Source of the DNA: CAYPHY01 sp964410625
GTDB taxonomy: Bacteria; Chloroflexota; Anaerolineae; Promineifilales; Promineifilaceae
NCBI GenBank assembly: GCA_964410625.1
Contig: CAYPHY010000010.1
Coordinates: 62,001 to 126,000 of the forward strand
DNA length: 64,000 nt
Direction: 5' to 3'
Under the pieces are notes generated by a model that saw only the letters and a list, made by a program, of their open reading frames with translations, was not told where the DNA came from and made no database searches. A program made the position numbers and the translations under genes. Of this stretch, positions 40,266 through 48,297 are shown piece after piece; positions within the stretch are counted from its first letter, which is position 1, and each line of letters begins with the position of its first letter.

Positions 40266-41594
40266 GTGCTGACTAAACAGACTGATGTAGTGATTGTCGG
40301 TTCTGGCCCTGGCGGGGCGACGTTGGCTCGCGCTCTGGCGCAATCGAGGGCGGGTCTGGGCGTCACCTTGCTCGAACGCGGCCGTGACTGGCGGCAACAC
40401 CCCCTCTACGGCACTTACCCCGGCGCGATGCTCTATACCGATCAGGCGTCGCTGCTCTTCACCTCCGAAGGATTGAATATCATCCGCCCGCTGATGCTCG
40501 GTGGCGCAACGAGTATGTATTGTGGCTGTGCTGCGCGGCCGCTGCCCTGGTGGCGCGAGCGGTACGGGATTGATCTGGATGGTTATGCGGCCGCGGCGGC
40601 CGAAGAACTGTGTGTCGCGCCATTGCCCCCTCAATTACGCGGCATGGCTTCCACGCGCATCGCCGAAGCGGGTGGAGAGTTAGGCATGGCTTGGCATCCG
40701 CAAGACAAGTTCATGCAGCCTGAACGCGGGTCGGACTTTGATTGTGGGGCGCATTGTATGTTGGGTTGCCGCTGTGGGGCGAAGTGGAGCGCGGCCGAAT
40801 TTGTGGACCAGGCCGTGGCCGAGGGGTGTGATCTGTGGACAAACGCGCGGGTGGAGCGCGTTTTGGTGGAGGATGGTGTGGCGACCGGTGTGGTCGGCCG
40901 CGTGGGGCGGCGGCCGTTTACCATCCATGCCAACACCGTCGTCCTGGCGGCCGGGGGCATTGGCACACCACGTATCTTGCAACAGACCGGCCTACGAGGG
41001 GCAGGGCAGGGGATGGTGATGGACACCACAATGATGGTCTATGGTCATGCCCCCTTCAAAGGCAACGGCCAGGAACCGCCCATGACCTGGAGCTATGCCG
41101 ACGATGAACTAGGTGTGCTCTATTCGACCCTGATCGATCCCTGGTTGCTTTACCCCTTGATCATGGCCACCAAAGGCCCGGCCTACCCGCTGACCTGGCA
41201 TCGCTGGGGGCATACGTTGGGGGTGATGATTAAGCTCAAAGATGAAATTAGCGGTGGCGTGGGTGTGGGGGGCGACGGCCGCATCCACAAAGGGGTGACG
41301 GCCGCTGACCGCCAACGCTTCAACCAGGCCGAAGCTGTCGCCGGGGCCATCCTACGCCGTGCCGGTTGTGACCCCGAAACAATCTTCACCACTCCCCTGC
41401 GCGGCACGCATCCCTCTGGAACGGTGCGTATTGGCGAAATGCTGTCAACTGACCTGGAGACGGAAATCCCTAATCTTTATGTCTGTGATGCGAGTGTGTT
41501 TCCAGAGGCATTGGCGCGGCCGACCGTTCTAACTATCATTGCGCTCGCCTGCCGCCTGGCCGAGCATTTGTTAGCTCTCGAAGTAGATAGTTGA
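40266..41594 (+). CDS. GMC-type FAD-dependent oxidoreductase
   Basis: 442 residues from a GTG, with AGGG 5 bases upstream. The FAD loop is VVIVGSGPGGATLARAL. The mid region has LGGATSMYCGCAARPLPWW, then FDCGAHCMLGCRCGAKWSA, a cysteine-rich motif that recurs in some GMC-like dehydrogenases and could hold a metal or disulfides. The C-terminus has HPSGTVRIG and LYVCDASVFPEALARPTVLTI (in part), the GMC active-site and FAD-closing strand. Substrate is unknown, probably an alcohol or sterol-like compound. It starts 19 bases after the methyltransferase gene and may be co-transcribed. Confidence 0.85.
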   Translation: MLTKQTDVVIVGSGPGGATLARALAQSRAGLGVTLLERGRDWRQHPLYGTYPGAMLYTDQASLLFTSEGLNIIRPLMLGGATSMYCGCAARPLPWWRERYGIDLDGYAAAAAEELCVAPLPPQLRGMASTRIAEAGGELGMAWHPQDKFMQPERGSDFDCGAHCMLGCRCGAKWSAAEFVDQAVAEGCDLWTNARVERVLVEDGVATGVVGRVGRRPFTIHANTVVLAAGGIGTPRILQQTGLRGAGQGMVMDTTMMVYGHAPFKGNGQEPPMTWSYADDELGVLYSTLIDPWLLYPLIMATKGPAYPLTWHRWGHTLGVMIKLKDEISGGVGVGGDGRIHKGVTAADRQRFNQAEAVAGAILRRAGCDPETIFTTPLRGTHPSGTVRIGEMLSTDLETEIPNLYVCDASVFPEALARPTVLTIIALACRLAEHLLALEVDS

Positions 41595-41596
41595 AC

Positions 41597-41818
41597 TCAA
41601 GCAAGTAAAGTAATAGATGCGAGTTCTTTCCGTTGAGTGTCAAGAACACGGATCATTTTTTGAACTAAGTGGACTGCCTCTTCTGTAAATAACGGCTCAT
41701 GGCATTGTTCACAGATAAGAACCGGCACATCGTCAATAATGAGATGATACCCATTGCGGTTCACTGTATAGCTGGTTTTTCCAGTGACTAATTTGCCCTG
41801 ACAATATGGACATTCCAT
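41597..41818 (-). CDS. YgiT-type zinc-finger antitoxin
   Basis: 73 residues from the ATG at 41818. Zinc-binding pairs CPYC (3-6) and CEQC (~36-39) match the N-terminal domain of MqsA/YgiT antitoxins. VPVLICEQCHEPLFTEEAV is characteristic. The HTH domain of full MqsA is missing, so this is the short type found with DUF4258 toxins. It follows the DUF4258 gene by 22 bases. The GMC gene converges on it, with stops 2 bases apart. No CGGCCG in the pair. Confidence 0.9.
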   Translation of the reverse strand: MECPYCQGKLVTGKTSYTVNRNGYHLIIDDVPVLICEQCHEPLFTEEAVHLVQKMIRVLDTQRKELASITLLA

Positions 41819-41840
41819 AGTATTTATGCTCCGTTTAATG

Positions 41841-42164
41841 CTAACGGCGTTTACGAGTTTTCCAATTGGCACCCCATCGTTGTTTTGCAGGTAGATAAAC
41901 AGTGATAATCGCTAGGTAGTCATCTTTTGGTGAACAAACCACGTGAATGGGACGATTGTTAATACCATTGCCTAACATGAGGCAACTGTGCCCACGTACA
42001 TCTTCAGGATAATCTTCGATAATTTCACCATCGAATACAACAGACCTAACTTCCTCCGGTGTAATTAATTCATCTGGCCCATTCATCTCATACAATGCGT
42101 GAGGCAAGTACAAAATTCGTTTTTGTGCCGTGGCACGTATAGCTTGTATGAAAGGGTCAGACAC
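41841..42164 (-). CDS. DUF4258-domain toxin-like protein
   Basis: 107 residues from a GTG. DUF4258 features: LPHALYEMNGPDELITPEEVRSVVFDGEIIEDYPEDVRG (in part), SCLMLGNGINNRPIHVVCSP and LAIITVYLPAKQRW. The family has a RelE/BrnT-like fold and commonly pairs with a YgiT zinc-finger protein as a type II toxin-antitoxin system. A sound TTGACA-17-CATAAT promoter lies upstream, with a perfect palindrome near the transcription start. Composition is AT-rich compared with flanks and CGGCCG is absent. Confidence 0.87.
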   Translation of the reverse strand: MSDPFIQAIRATAQKRILYLPHALYEMNGPDELITPEEVRSVVFDGEIIEDYPEDVRGHSCLMLGNGINNRPIHVVCSPKDDYLAIITVYLPAKQRWGANWKTRKRR

Positions 42165-42204
42165 TCTGTTTCCCGAAAAATTCTATGTTCAAAGTAACTT
42201 ATGA

Positions 42205-42219
42205 TGAACAACTTGTTCA
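42205..42219. promoter_or_regulatory. Candidate operator, TGAACAACTTGTTCA
   Basis: A perfect 7-1-7 palindrome beginning about 8 bases after the -10 box, overlapping the expected transcription start of the DUF4258/YgiT operon. Likely the autoregulatory site of the antitoxin or complex. Confidence 0.6.
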
Positions 42220-42226
42220 GAGTAAG

Positions 42227-42255
42227 ATTATGATAGAATGCAATAGGGGTGTCAA
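42227..42255 (-). promoter_or_regulatory. Sigma-70-type promoter of the DUF4258/YgiT operon
   Basis: Consensus TTGACA (42255-42250) and CATAAT (42232-42227) with a 17-base spacer on the minus strand. Confidence 0.75.
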
Positions 42256-42260
42256 GGTAG

Positions 42261-43667
42261 TTACCGCTCGTTACTCATCGGCCGTGCCAGATTCGCCGCG
42301 AGTATGACAAAGAGCAGAGCCGTTTGCCAGTTCGTACCCAGCCAAAGCGTTGTGTCGAATAGGTTTAGGACGATCATTGCCACCCAGGGAGCCAATTGGG
42401 AAGGAAGCAGACTATTGTGAGGAATATCGGCCGCTCCCCGCCTCAATCGCCCAAACGGAGCCAATACCAACCACAGCCACAGCAAAAGACCGCCAATCCC
42501 CAACTCGGCCGCCACCAGCAACGGCACGTTGTGTACCTGGGTAGCGTTCGGATCAATCATCTGTGCCGCCTCGACAAAGCGGCCGAGGCCCACGCCCCAA
42601 ATGGGATAGGTCATAATCAACTGCAAAGCGATTTCTGCACTGCCGACTCGTTCACTGATCGAGGTCGCCTCAATCTCTGAATCGAGATTCAAAAAGCGGC
42701 TGAAAGCGAGATCGTAGTAGGCGACAAAAAGCCATAGGAGCGGCAGCACAAGGATGAGGCCAAGTAGGGCTTTTGGCCCTTGTGGCCCTTGTGGGCGTTG
42801 TGGGTGTTGTGGGCGGATGATCGGCCGTGCCGTTTGTTCCTGTCGCTGTTGTTGCCGCCACCAAAGGAAACACCAGGTAAGTATACCGGCGGCAAAGGCC
42901 AGCCACGCTGCCCGCGAAAAGCTGAGAAAGAGTCCACTGATCCCGATGAGCGAGGCCAGGCTGAAGAATAGCTGCCTTGGGAGTGACCACTGTGTCCAGC
43001 GAACGGCTTGGGGCAGATAAAGCAGTAAGCCGATGCATAGAATCGTCCCCAGGACATTGGGATGGCTGGTCAACCCATAGCCACGCAGCCAGTTATGTCC
43101 GCGTGCCCAAAGCACCGAAGTTCCCTCCACCCCTAAATCGAGGATTGGCTCTCCCAGCCATCCTAGACCAGCTTCATGCTGTAAATAAAATTGTGCAAGG
43201 GCAACGGTGCCCTGGATGAGCAACACGACGCCGATGGCGGCCGTCAGTTGCGGCCGTTCATTCACCACATATAGATACACCGCCCAGGCGACCAGGATCA
43301 TAGTGAGATAGAAAAGGGCGTTGGCGGCCGACGAGTGGCGTAGGCTGAACATGCCTAAAAGCGACAGACCGGCAAAAGGGAGCCAAAAGGTGCGTGGCCC
43401 CCAATCAAAACGTGATGATTTCGCCGCTCGCCAACGGAGCCATGTTCGGCCGAGCCAGAGCAAGAATAGGGCAAAGGGTAACAAAGCCATTATCCCTAGT
43501 GGCATAACCCCTGTCTGCAACTGATGAAATTGCCAGATAGGAAACCAGCTAAACAGGCCGCTACGCCAATTCGGCGTACACATCACCACGGTAAAGAGCA
43601 GCGCGAAGCCGATTTGCCCCCAACGGTGCAGGCGCTCCGCCAGTGATCGCGATTTCATCACCGGCAT
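42261..43667 (-). CDS. O-antigen ligase/polymerase-like membrane protein
   Basis: 468 residues from the ATG at 43667; the upstream in-frame extension lies inside the preceding glycosyltransferase gene in another frame. About 12 helices and a Wzy_C-type region: RGYGLTSHPNVLGTILCIG, LFLSFSRAAWLAFAAGILT, and YPIWGVGLGRFVEAAQM with the HNVPLLVAAELGIGG motif. Such proteins polymerise or transfer lipid-linked glycans outside the membrane. A low-complexity QHPQRPQGPQGPK loop from a GGCCCTTGTGGCCC-like repeat lies at ~300-320. The start codon lacks a clear ribosome site; translation may be coupled to the GT gene. Confidence 0.85.
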   Translation of the reverse strand: MPVMKSRSLAERLHRWGQIGFALLFTVVMCTPNWRSGLFSWFPIWQFHQLQTGVMPLGIMALLPFALFLLWLGRTWLRWRAAKSSRFDWGPRTFWLPFAGLSLLGMFSLRHSSAANALFYLTMILVAWAVYLYVVNERPQLTAAIGVVLLIQGTVALAQFYLQHEAGLGWLGEPILDLGVEGTSVLWARGHNWLRGYGLTSHPNVLGTILCIGLLLYLPQAVRWTQWSLPRQLFFSLASLIGISGLFLSFSRAAWLAFAAGILTWCFLWWRQQQRQEQTARPIIRPQHPQRPQGPQGPKALLGLILVLPLLWLFVAYYDLAFSRFLNLDSEIEATSISERVGSAEIALQLIMTYPIWGVGLGRFVEAAQMIDPNATQVHNVPLLVAAELGIGGLLLWLWLVLAPFGRLRRGAADIPHNSLLPSQLAPWVAMIVLNLFDTTLWLGTNWQTALLFVILAANLARPMSNER

Positions 43668-43704
43668 TGCGCCGTCGGCGGTCGTTAGGGGGTCAGTTGG
43701 CTGA

Positions 43705-44832
43705 TCAATTGGAGAGGACACGGTGGTAGATGGCGATAGTTTGGGCGGCCGCCATACGCCAGGAAAATAGTCCGGCTCGCTGCAAGCCTGACCGGCTAAG
43801 GGCCTGCCGTCGTTCTGGCTCCGATAGGAGACGGTGCAATCCATGAGCGATCGCTTCGATACTGAGCGGGTCAACTAACTCGGCCGCTTCCCCACAAATC
43901 TCCGCCATTGCCGTGTTGCGGCTGGTGAGAATCGGTGCACCGCAAACCATCGCCTCAATTGGTGGAAGGCCGAACCCTTCGTATAGCGATGGGAACGCAA
44001 ATATCGTTGCCAGCGAATAAAGCCCTGGTAAGTCAGTTGTTGGCACATAGCCCAGATAGCGAACAAAGTGCTCAAGCTGTAACGACTCGATCAGCTTTGG
44101 AAAACCCTCCATATGCCAGCCCATCGGGCCAACCAGGAGCAGCGGTACTTTGCATCCCTGTTGGTGGAGCAAGGCCAACGCCTGTACCAAACGAGCCAAA
44201 TTCTTGCGTGGCTCCAGCGTGCCGACATAGAGGATGAAGCGTTCCGGTAGCTGATACTTTTGCTTCAGGCCTTGGAGGACGGCCGTATCTTCCACGCGCC
44301 GGAACCAATCAGGTGGCGCTTCATAGACCACCTCCACTTTCTCCGGCGCGACTTTCAACACCTGTAGCAGGTCTTTCCGCGCCGTTTCGGAGACAGTGAT
44401 GATTGCACCAGCACGGCGAGCCAGCGCGGGCATGATCAAGCGCATCGCCAGCAGGCGGCTCCAGGGGTGGAAGCGACGAAAAAGAAAGAGTGAGGCATCA
44501 TGGATAGTCAAGACGAAAGGGCAGGGTTGTCGCAAGGGGGCGATGGCGTTGGTGAAGTGGCATAGATCGGGATGATCATCGCGAATCACAGCCGGCAACA
44601 TAAGCTGCATCCATAACCAACGGCTGGTTGGTAAATACGCCGGTATTTGCTGCGCTCGTGCCAGTTCTGGCTCCAGCGTATCTAACGGCCGGTTGCTATA
44701 GAAATGGTGTTCCCAATCAGGCGTGGCAGATTGAACGGCCGAGAGCAGCCGTGCCGTATAGTGCCCGACCCCGGAACGTTGTCCCAGAAGCGGGGTTGCG
44801 TCGAAACCAATCCGCTTAGCCATAAGCGTCAT
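43705..44832 (-). CDS. Glycosyltransferase family 4-type (GT-B)
   Basis: 375 residues. N-terminal acceptor domain starts KRIGFDATPLLGQRSGVGHYT. The donor domain has FILYVGTLEPRKNLARLVQAL, GPMGWHMEGF, FAFPSLYEGFGLPPIEAM with the conserved E-x7-E motif, and GAPILTSRNTAM. It transfers a nucleotide-sugar residue, often mannose or rhamnose type, to a growing polysaccharide. Cytoplasmic. It is followed by an O-antigen-ligase-like gene on the same strand with 37 bases between. Confidence 0.93.
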   Translation of the reverse strand: MTLMAKRIGFDATPLLGQRSGVGHYTARLLSAVQSATPDWEHHFYSNRPLDTLEPELARAQQIPAYLPTSRWLWMQLMLPAVIRDDHPDLCHFTNAIAPLRQPCPFVLTIHDASLFLFRRFHPWSRLLAMRLIMPALARRAGAIITVSETARKDLLQVLKVAPEKVEVVYEAPPDWFRRVEDTAVLQGLKQKYQLPERFILYVGTLEPRKNLARLVQALALLHQQGCKVPLLLVGPMGWHMEGFPKLIESLQLEHFVRYLGYVPTTDLPGLYSLATIFAFPSLYEGFGLPPIEAMVCGAPILTSRNTAMAEICGEAAELVDPLSIEAIAHGLHRLLSEPERRQALSRSGLQRAGLFSWRMAAAQTIAIYHRVLSN

Positions 44833-44926
44833 TTATCCATTGACCGCCATCCAATATCCATAATCATTACCCACAAAAAAGGAAAGATAACAACTATTCA
44901 GCTATCATTCATAATCTCATGCTTCA

Positions 44927-46777
44927 TCATCCTATAGTTCGTTTTCTCTCATTCAGCCACAGGCCGACTAGTAACCAAAACAACAGGGCGGTGGCGTTGA
45001 AGAGCATAAAGTAGTCGAGCAATCCATGAATAATATAGGCCAGTAGTCCAATGGTCACGGCTATTAATCCTATACCCGCTTCCGTCATTCCACCCATTCC
45101 ACCCGTTCCATGTCTGAAACCGGGCGGCCGTTGCCGAGTCACTGCGCGGAGCGTTCGTGCAAAGTCGAACAAAAGCCAGAGGACCCAGGCAAAAAAGGGC
45201 AGTGTGCCGATAATGCCATGGGAGACCAGGGTTTCCAAATACCAATTATTGGTGTGAATGGTGTCATTCCAGGAGGAGCCATGTGGCAGAGGGATGGTGT
45301 CAATGAAACGGCCGTAAATCAGCCGGAAGTTGTCTAAACCGATCCCCGTTAACGGATGAAGCGCAAACAGTTTGAGCGCTATCCGCCATAAGGTGGCGCG
45401 GCCGGGAATGGGCGCGTCAAATTGTAAGGGCGCCGTGGCGACGGCCGGAAGCTGATAATCGGCGAATCGCCCATCTGTTATGCTATCACCGGTAACCGTG
45501 ACCCGGCTGCGGGCTTCGGTCGGGTTCTTGGCTCCAAACCAGGTGACATTTTCATGCACCATATCCCAGACGAGTTCGTATTGTCCGCTTTGGACAGGCG
45601 CACGCAATGGGACTTGCAACACGATGGTTTCACCCGGTTCCACACGATGATCAAGCGACTGGCGTGGATGGCGGGAGAGTTCCAGTGCGCCATTTTCTAA
45701 TTGCCAACGCATTCCTAAACGAAAGGAATTGGTTCCAGAGTGGAACCAGGTGAGGGAACCAGTGTTGTGAATAGTGACGGGCACAACGAGTGTTTCATCT
45801 ACGCCCACTACCAATGAGGAAGGGGCCTGGATGTTTGCCTGATACCAATCACTGGCCGTCTGGCTCTGGAGGCGCAAGCGAAAGACGGGACTGAGTACGA
45901 AATTGGCTGCGATGAGCAGCAAAACCGCACCCGCCGTGCCACCCCACCACCATGCCATCCGGTTTTGACGTGTTGGCTTGGCCCGGGTTGATATAAGCAA
46001 CCACCCACAAACGAGCAGATGGGAAAGAACAATGGTCCCCAGCGCGGCGCGGCTGAAGGTCAAGATGGCAGCCTGAGCATAGAGCAGCAAAGCAATTCCC
46101 CACCCAAGCGCCACCAGGCGCCGGCCGTTCCCCCACGCCACAATGCCTAACGCCACCATCAAGGGTAGTGTAGCCTCAAAATACATCGCCGCCTGGTTGG
46201 CATAGTCGAAAGGGCCGGCGAGGCGCAAAAATGGCCCGGCGACGGTGGGCGTTGAGCGCCACGGCCGCAGCCACTCAAAATCATAAGCCACAAAAACTTC
46301 ACTCAGCCCAACAGCGGCCGCTACCACCCCGCCGGCAACAGCCGCCACTACAATTCCCCACCACGCTTTGCGCGACGGCACCAACAGCAGAACGGCTGGT
46401 ACAAGCAACATCCCCGCCAGCGTCCGCAAAGCTGCTCGCAACGCATTTCCCCGAAATTCTGGAGCGAGGAGCGCGGACAAGAGGAGGCCTCCCAGATATA
46501 GCCCCAGAAGCAATAGCCACAGCGGCGGTACGGCTTTCAATCTTACGCCTGCGGGGACCGTTGCTTGCGCTGGCGTCTTACGAGCAAACCATTCAGACCG
46601 CCCGACCAGCCAGTGAGCCGCCGCCATAACGAGCACCGATCCCAGCACCATCTCCGTATTGCTAATTGCCAACGGCCCTACATGCAACAAGGGAGTATCC
46701 AGCTCAAATGGAAGTGTCAAGGCCAGGGCAAGGAGCAGCCCATAACCCAGACGTATAGTCAATTCATGCAAACTCAT
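44927..46777 (-). CDS. O-antigen ligase-like protein with an inserted Ig-like domain
   Basis: 616 residues from the ATG at 46777, which overlaps the upstream flippase stop (ATGA). About 12 helices. A long extracytoplasmic insert at ~330-460 has VPVTIHNTGSLTWFHSGTN and EPGETIVLQVPLRAPVQSGQ then YELVWDMVHENVTWFG, an NBR1-like immunoglobulin pattern. The catalytic-type region is HPLTGIGLDNFRLIYGRF and HTNNWYLETLVSHGIIG. It would join or polymerise glycans on the outer face, with the Ig domain perhaps binding glycan or protein. Coupled to the flippase gene. Confidence 0.87.
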   Translation of the reverse strand: MSLHELTIRLGYGLLLALALTLPFELDTPLLHVGPLAISNTEMVLGSVLVMAAAHWLVGRSEWFARKTPAQATVPAGVRLKAVPPLWLLLLGLYLGGLLLSALLAPEFRGNALRAALRTLAGMLLVPAVLLLVPSRKAWWGIVVAAVAGGVVAAAVGLSEVFVAYDFEWLRPWRSTPTVAGPFLRLAGPFDYANQAAMYFEATLPLMVALGIVAWGNGRRLVALGWGIALLLYAQAAILTFSRAALGTIVLSHLLVCGWLLISTRAKPTRQNRMAWWWGGTAGAVLLLIAANFVLSPVFRLRLQSQTASDWYQANIQAPSSLVVGVDETLVVPVTIHNTGSLTWFHSGTNSFRLGMRWQLENGALELSRHPRQSLDHRVEPGETIVLQVPLRAPVQSGQYELVWDMVHENVTWFGAKNPTEARSRVTVTGDSITDGRFADYQLPAVATAPLQFDAPIPGRATLWRIALKLFALHPLTGIGLDNFRLIYGRFIDTIPLPHGSSWNDTIHTNNWYLETLVSHGIIGTLPFFAWVLWLLFDFARTLRAVTRQRPPGFRHGTGGMGGMTEAGIGLIAVTIGLLAYIIHGLLDYFMLFNATALLFWLLVGLWLNERKRTIG

Positions 46778-48216
46778 GGCTGCGGTGGCGGTGAATAGGT
46801 GGGTGATACATGTGGTGTAACAACAGATGGCTGTGGTCTGGTGTAGCCTAGCGTTGTCAGGCAGGCGAAGAGGAGAAACAATTCGGCCGCAATGGTCGAG
46901 ATTGCCGGACCAATTGTGCCCAGAATGGGAATCGTCCACCAACAAATAGCTGCATGAAACACGAGCATTATCCCTGTAAAGACGCCCACTAACCTCTGCT
47001 GTCCGCGTGCGATCAGATAATGGGTTAAGCTATAGTTGATAAATAGTACGGGAATTCCGAGAATCAGGATTTGTAATACAGCGATGCTATCGGCAAAATC
47101 GGGGCCATAGAGCCAAACAACCAGCCGGGGGGCGAGGAACCACAAGCCAACGGTCGCCCCCATACCTAACAAGGCCAGGAGAGAGGTGGCGCGTATGCCT
47201 AATGTTCGCGCTTCGTCCGGCGCGCGGCCGAGCGCAAACGTGAAGGCAGGAAAGACGGCCGCCATCAGCGACGCCGGAATGATTTGCGCTGGTTCCACCA
47301 GACGCGCCGCCGCACTAAAGTGGGCTACCGCCACTTCGCCGGTGAGTGCCTGGAGCAGCAAAATTGCCACTCGTGTATAGGCTATAGAGAGAAAGATGGC
47401 AATTCCCAATGGCAAGGCTTGCTGGAAGAGATGGCGGGCGAACGGCCATTGGCGGATGAAACAACGGTAAGCAACAATTTCCCGGTAACCGCCAAACCAC
47501 CCTTCGCGCCGCAACAGGGAGAGCGACAGCCAGACAAAAAAGAGTGCGGTTGCCAACGTGACACCTCCTAGCCAGAGGAGATCGGCCGCCGGAGCAAGCA
47601 ACAAGACGGTGATACCCGCTATGGCTGTGGTCAGCCGCGCGGCCGTCAGCAAGCGCACTTCCTTCAGTAACTCCTGGCGGCCGCGAAACACGTACCCCGT
47701 AAATTCAACGAATGTATTGAGCAAAGGGGATAGGCTCAAACAGAGCAGCCCCAATCGTTCCGGCACACCCCAACCACTTGTCAGCAGCAACAACAGCAGG
47801 ACTACCACCAGCGAGAGCAACAACTTCCACTGTAAGGCAATCGTGACCAATGAAGCGCTGGCATTCAACGCGCTTTGATTCGTCGTTAATGCTTCAAGAA
47901 CAGGTTGCTCCTCCTCCCCGAATCCTTCTTCCGCCTGCTCACTGCCTACTGACAACTGCTTACTGTCTACCGGCGACTGCCCCGCCAATTCACGTGTTAC
48001 CACCAATTGCAGCCCCAGATCAGCAAGCTGCGCCAGCACAAAACCCCAGGCCAGCGCATAGTTATAGAGTCCAAACCCGGCCGTCCCCAATTGCCGCGCT
48101 GCCAACAAGACCAGCGCAAACGAAGCCAAACGGCCGATCAATTCCGAAGCGAACTTGGCAAGGGCGTTACGGCCGATGCGCCGCCCCAGCGACAACGACA
48201 ACCATGATGGAGCCAT
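46774..48216 (-). CDS. Oligosaccharide flippase (Wzx-like) with repeat-derived insert
   Basis: 480 residues from the ATG at 48216 (a TTG at 48267 is possible). Polytopic polysaccharide-transport family: GRNALAKFASELIGRLASF and GTAGFGLYNYALAWGF at the start, later helices such as VAVFPAFTFALGR. Between TM2 and TM3 lies a ~35-residue hydrophilic insert, PVDSKQLSVGSEQAEEG and so on, encoded partly by a GCAGTAAGCAGT repeat (47935-47972). The insert stays in frame. It would move lipid-linked sugars to the outer face; the downstream ligase overlaps by 4 bases. Confidence 0.87.
   Translation of the reverse strand: MAPSWLSLSLGRRIGRNALAKFASELIGRLASFALVLLAARQLGTAGFGLYNYALAWGFVLAQLADLGLQLVVTRELAGQSPVDSKQLSVGSEQAEEGFGEEEQPVLEALTTNQSALNASASLVTIALQWKLLLSLVVVLLLLLLTSGWGVPERLGLLCLSLSPLLNTFVEFTGYVFRGRQELLKEVRLLTAARLTTAIAGITVLLLAPAADLLWLGGVTLATALFFVWLSLSLLRREGWFGGYREIVAYRCFIRQWPFARHLFQQALPLGIAIFLSIAYTRVAILLLQALTGEVAVAHFSAAARLVEPAQIIPASLMAAVFPAFTFALGRAPDEARTLGIRATSLLALLGMGATVGLWFLAPRLVVWLYGPDFADSIAVLQILILGIPVLFINYSLTHYLIARGQQRLVGVFTGIMLVFHAAICWWTIPILGTIGPAISTIAAELFLLFACLTTLGYTRPQPSVVTPHVSPTYSPPPQP
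47935..47972. repeat. Dispersed CTGCTTACTG repeat within a flippase gene
   Basis: TGCTCACTGCCTACTGACAA followed by CTGCTTACTGTCTACCGG is the complementary sense of the GCAGTAAGCAGT family. In the gene's frame it reads VDSKQLSVGSEQ. Confidence 0.85.
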
Positions 48217-48297
48217 ATGGCCCGGCAATTTAGCATGGTCTAAAAAAGTTGTCCAACGGCTTTGCAATCTCTCAGCAATAGTGGCGGCTGTTAGAGG

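Noticed and set aside
43668..43874. N-terminal extension of the O-antigen-ligase-like gene
   Set aside because: It lies within the coding sequence of the upstream glycosyltransferase in another frame and has no ligase-like features.
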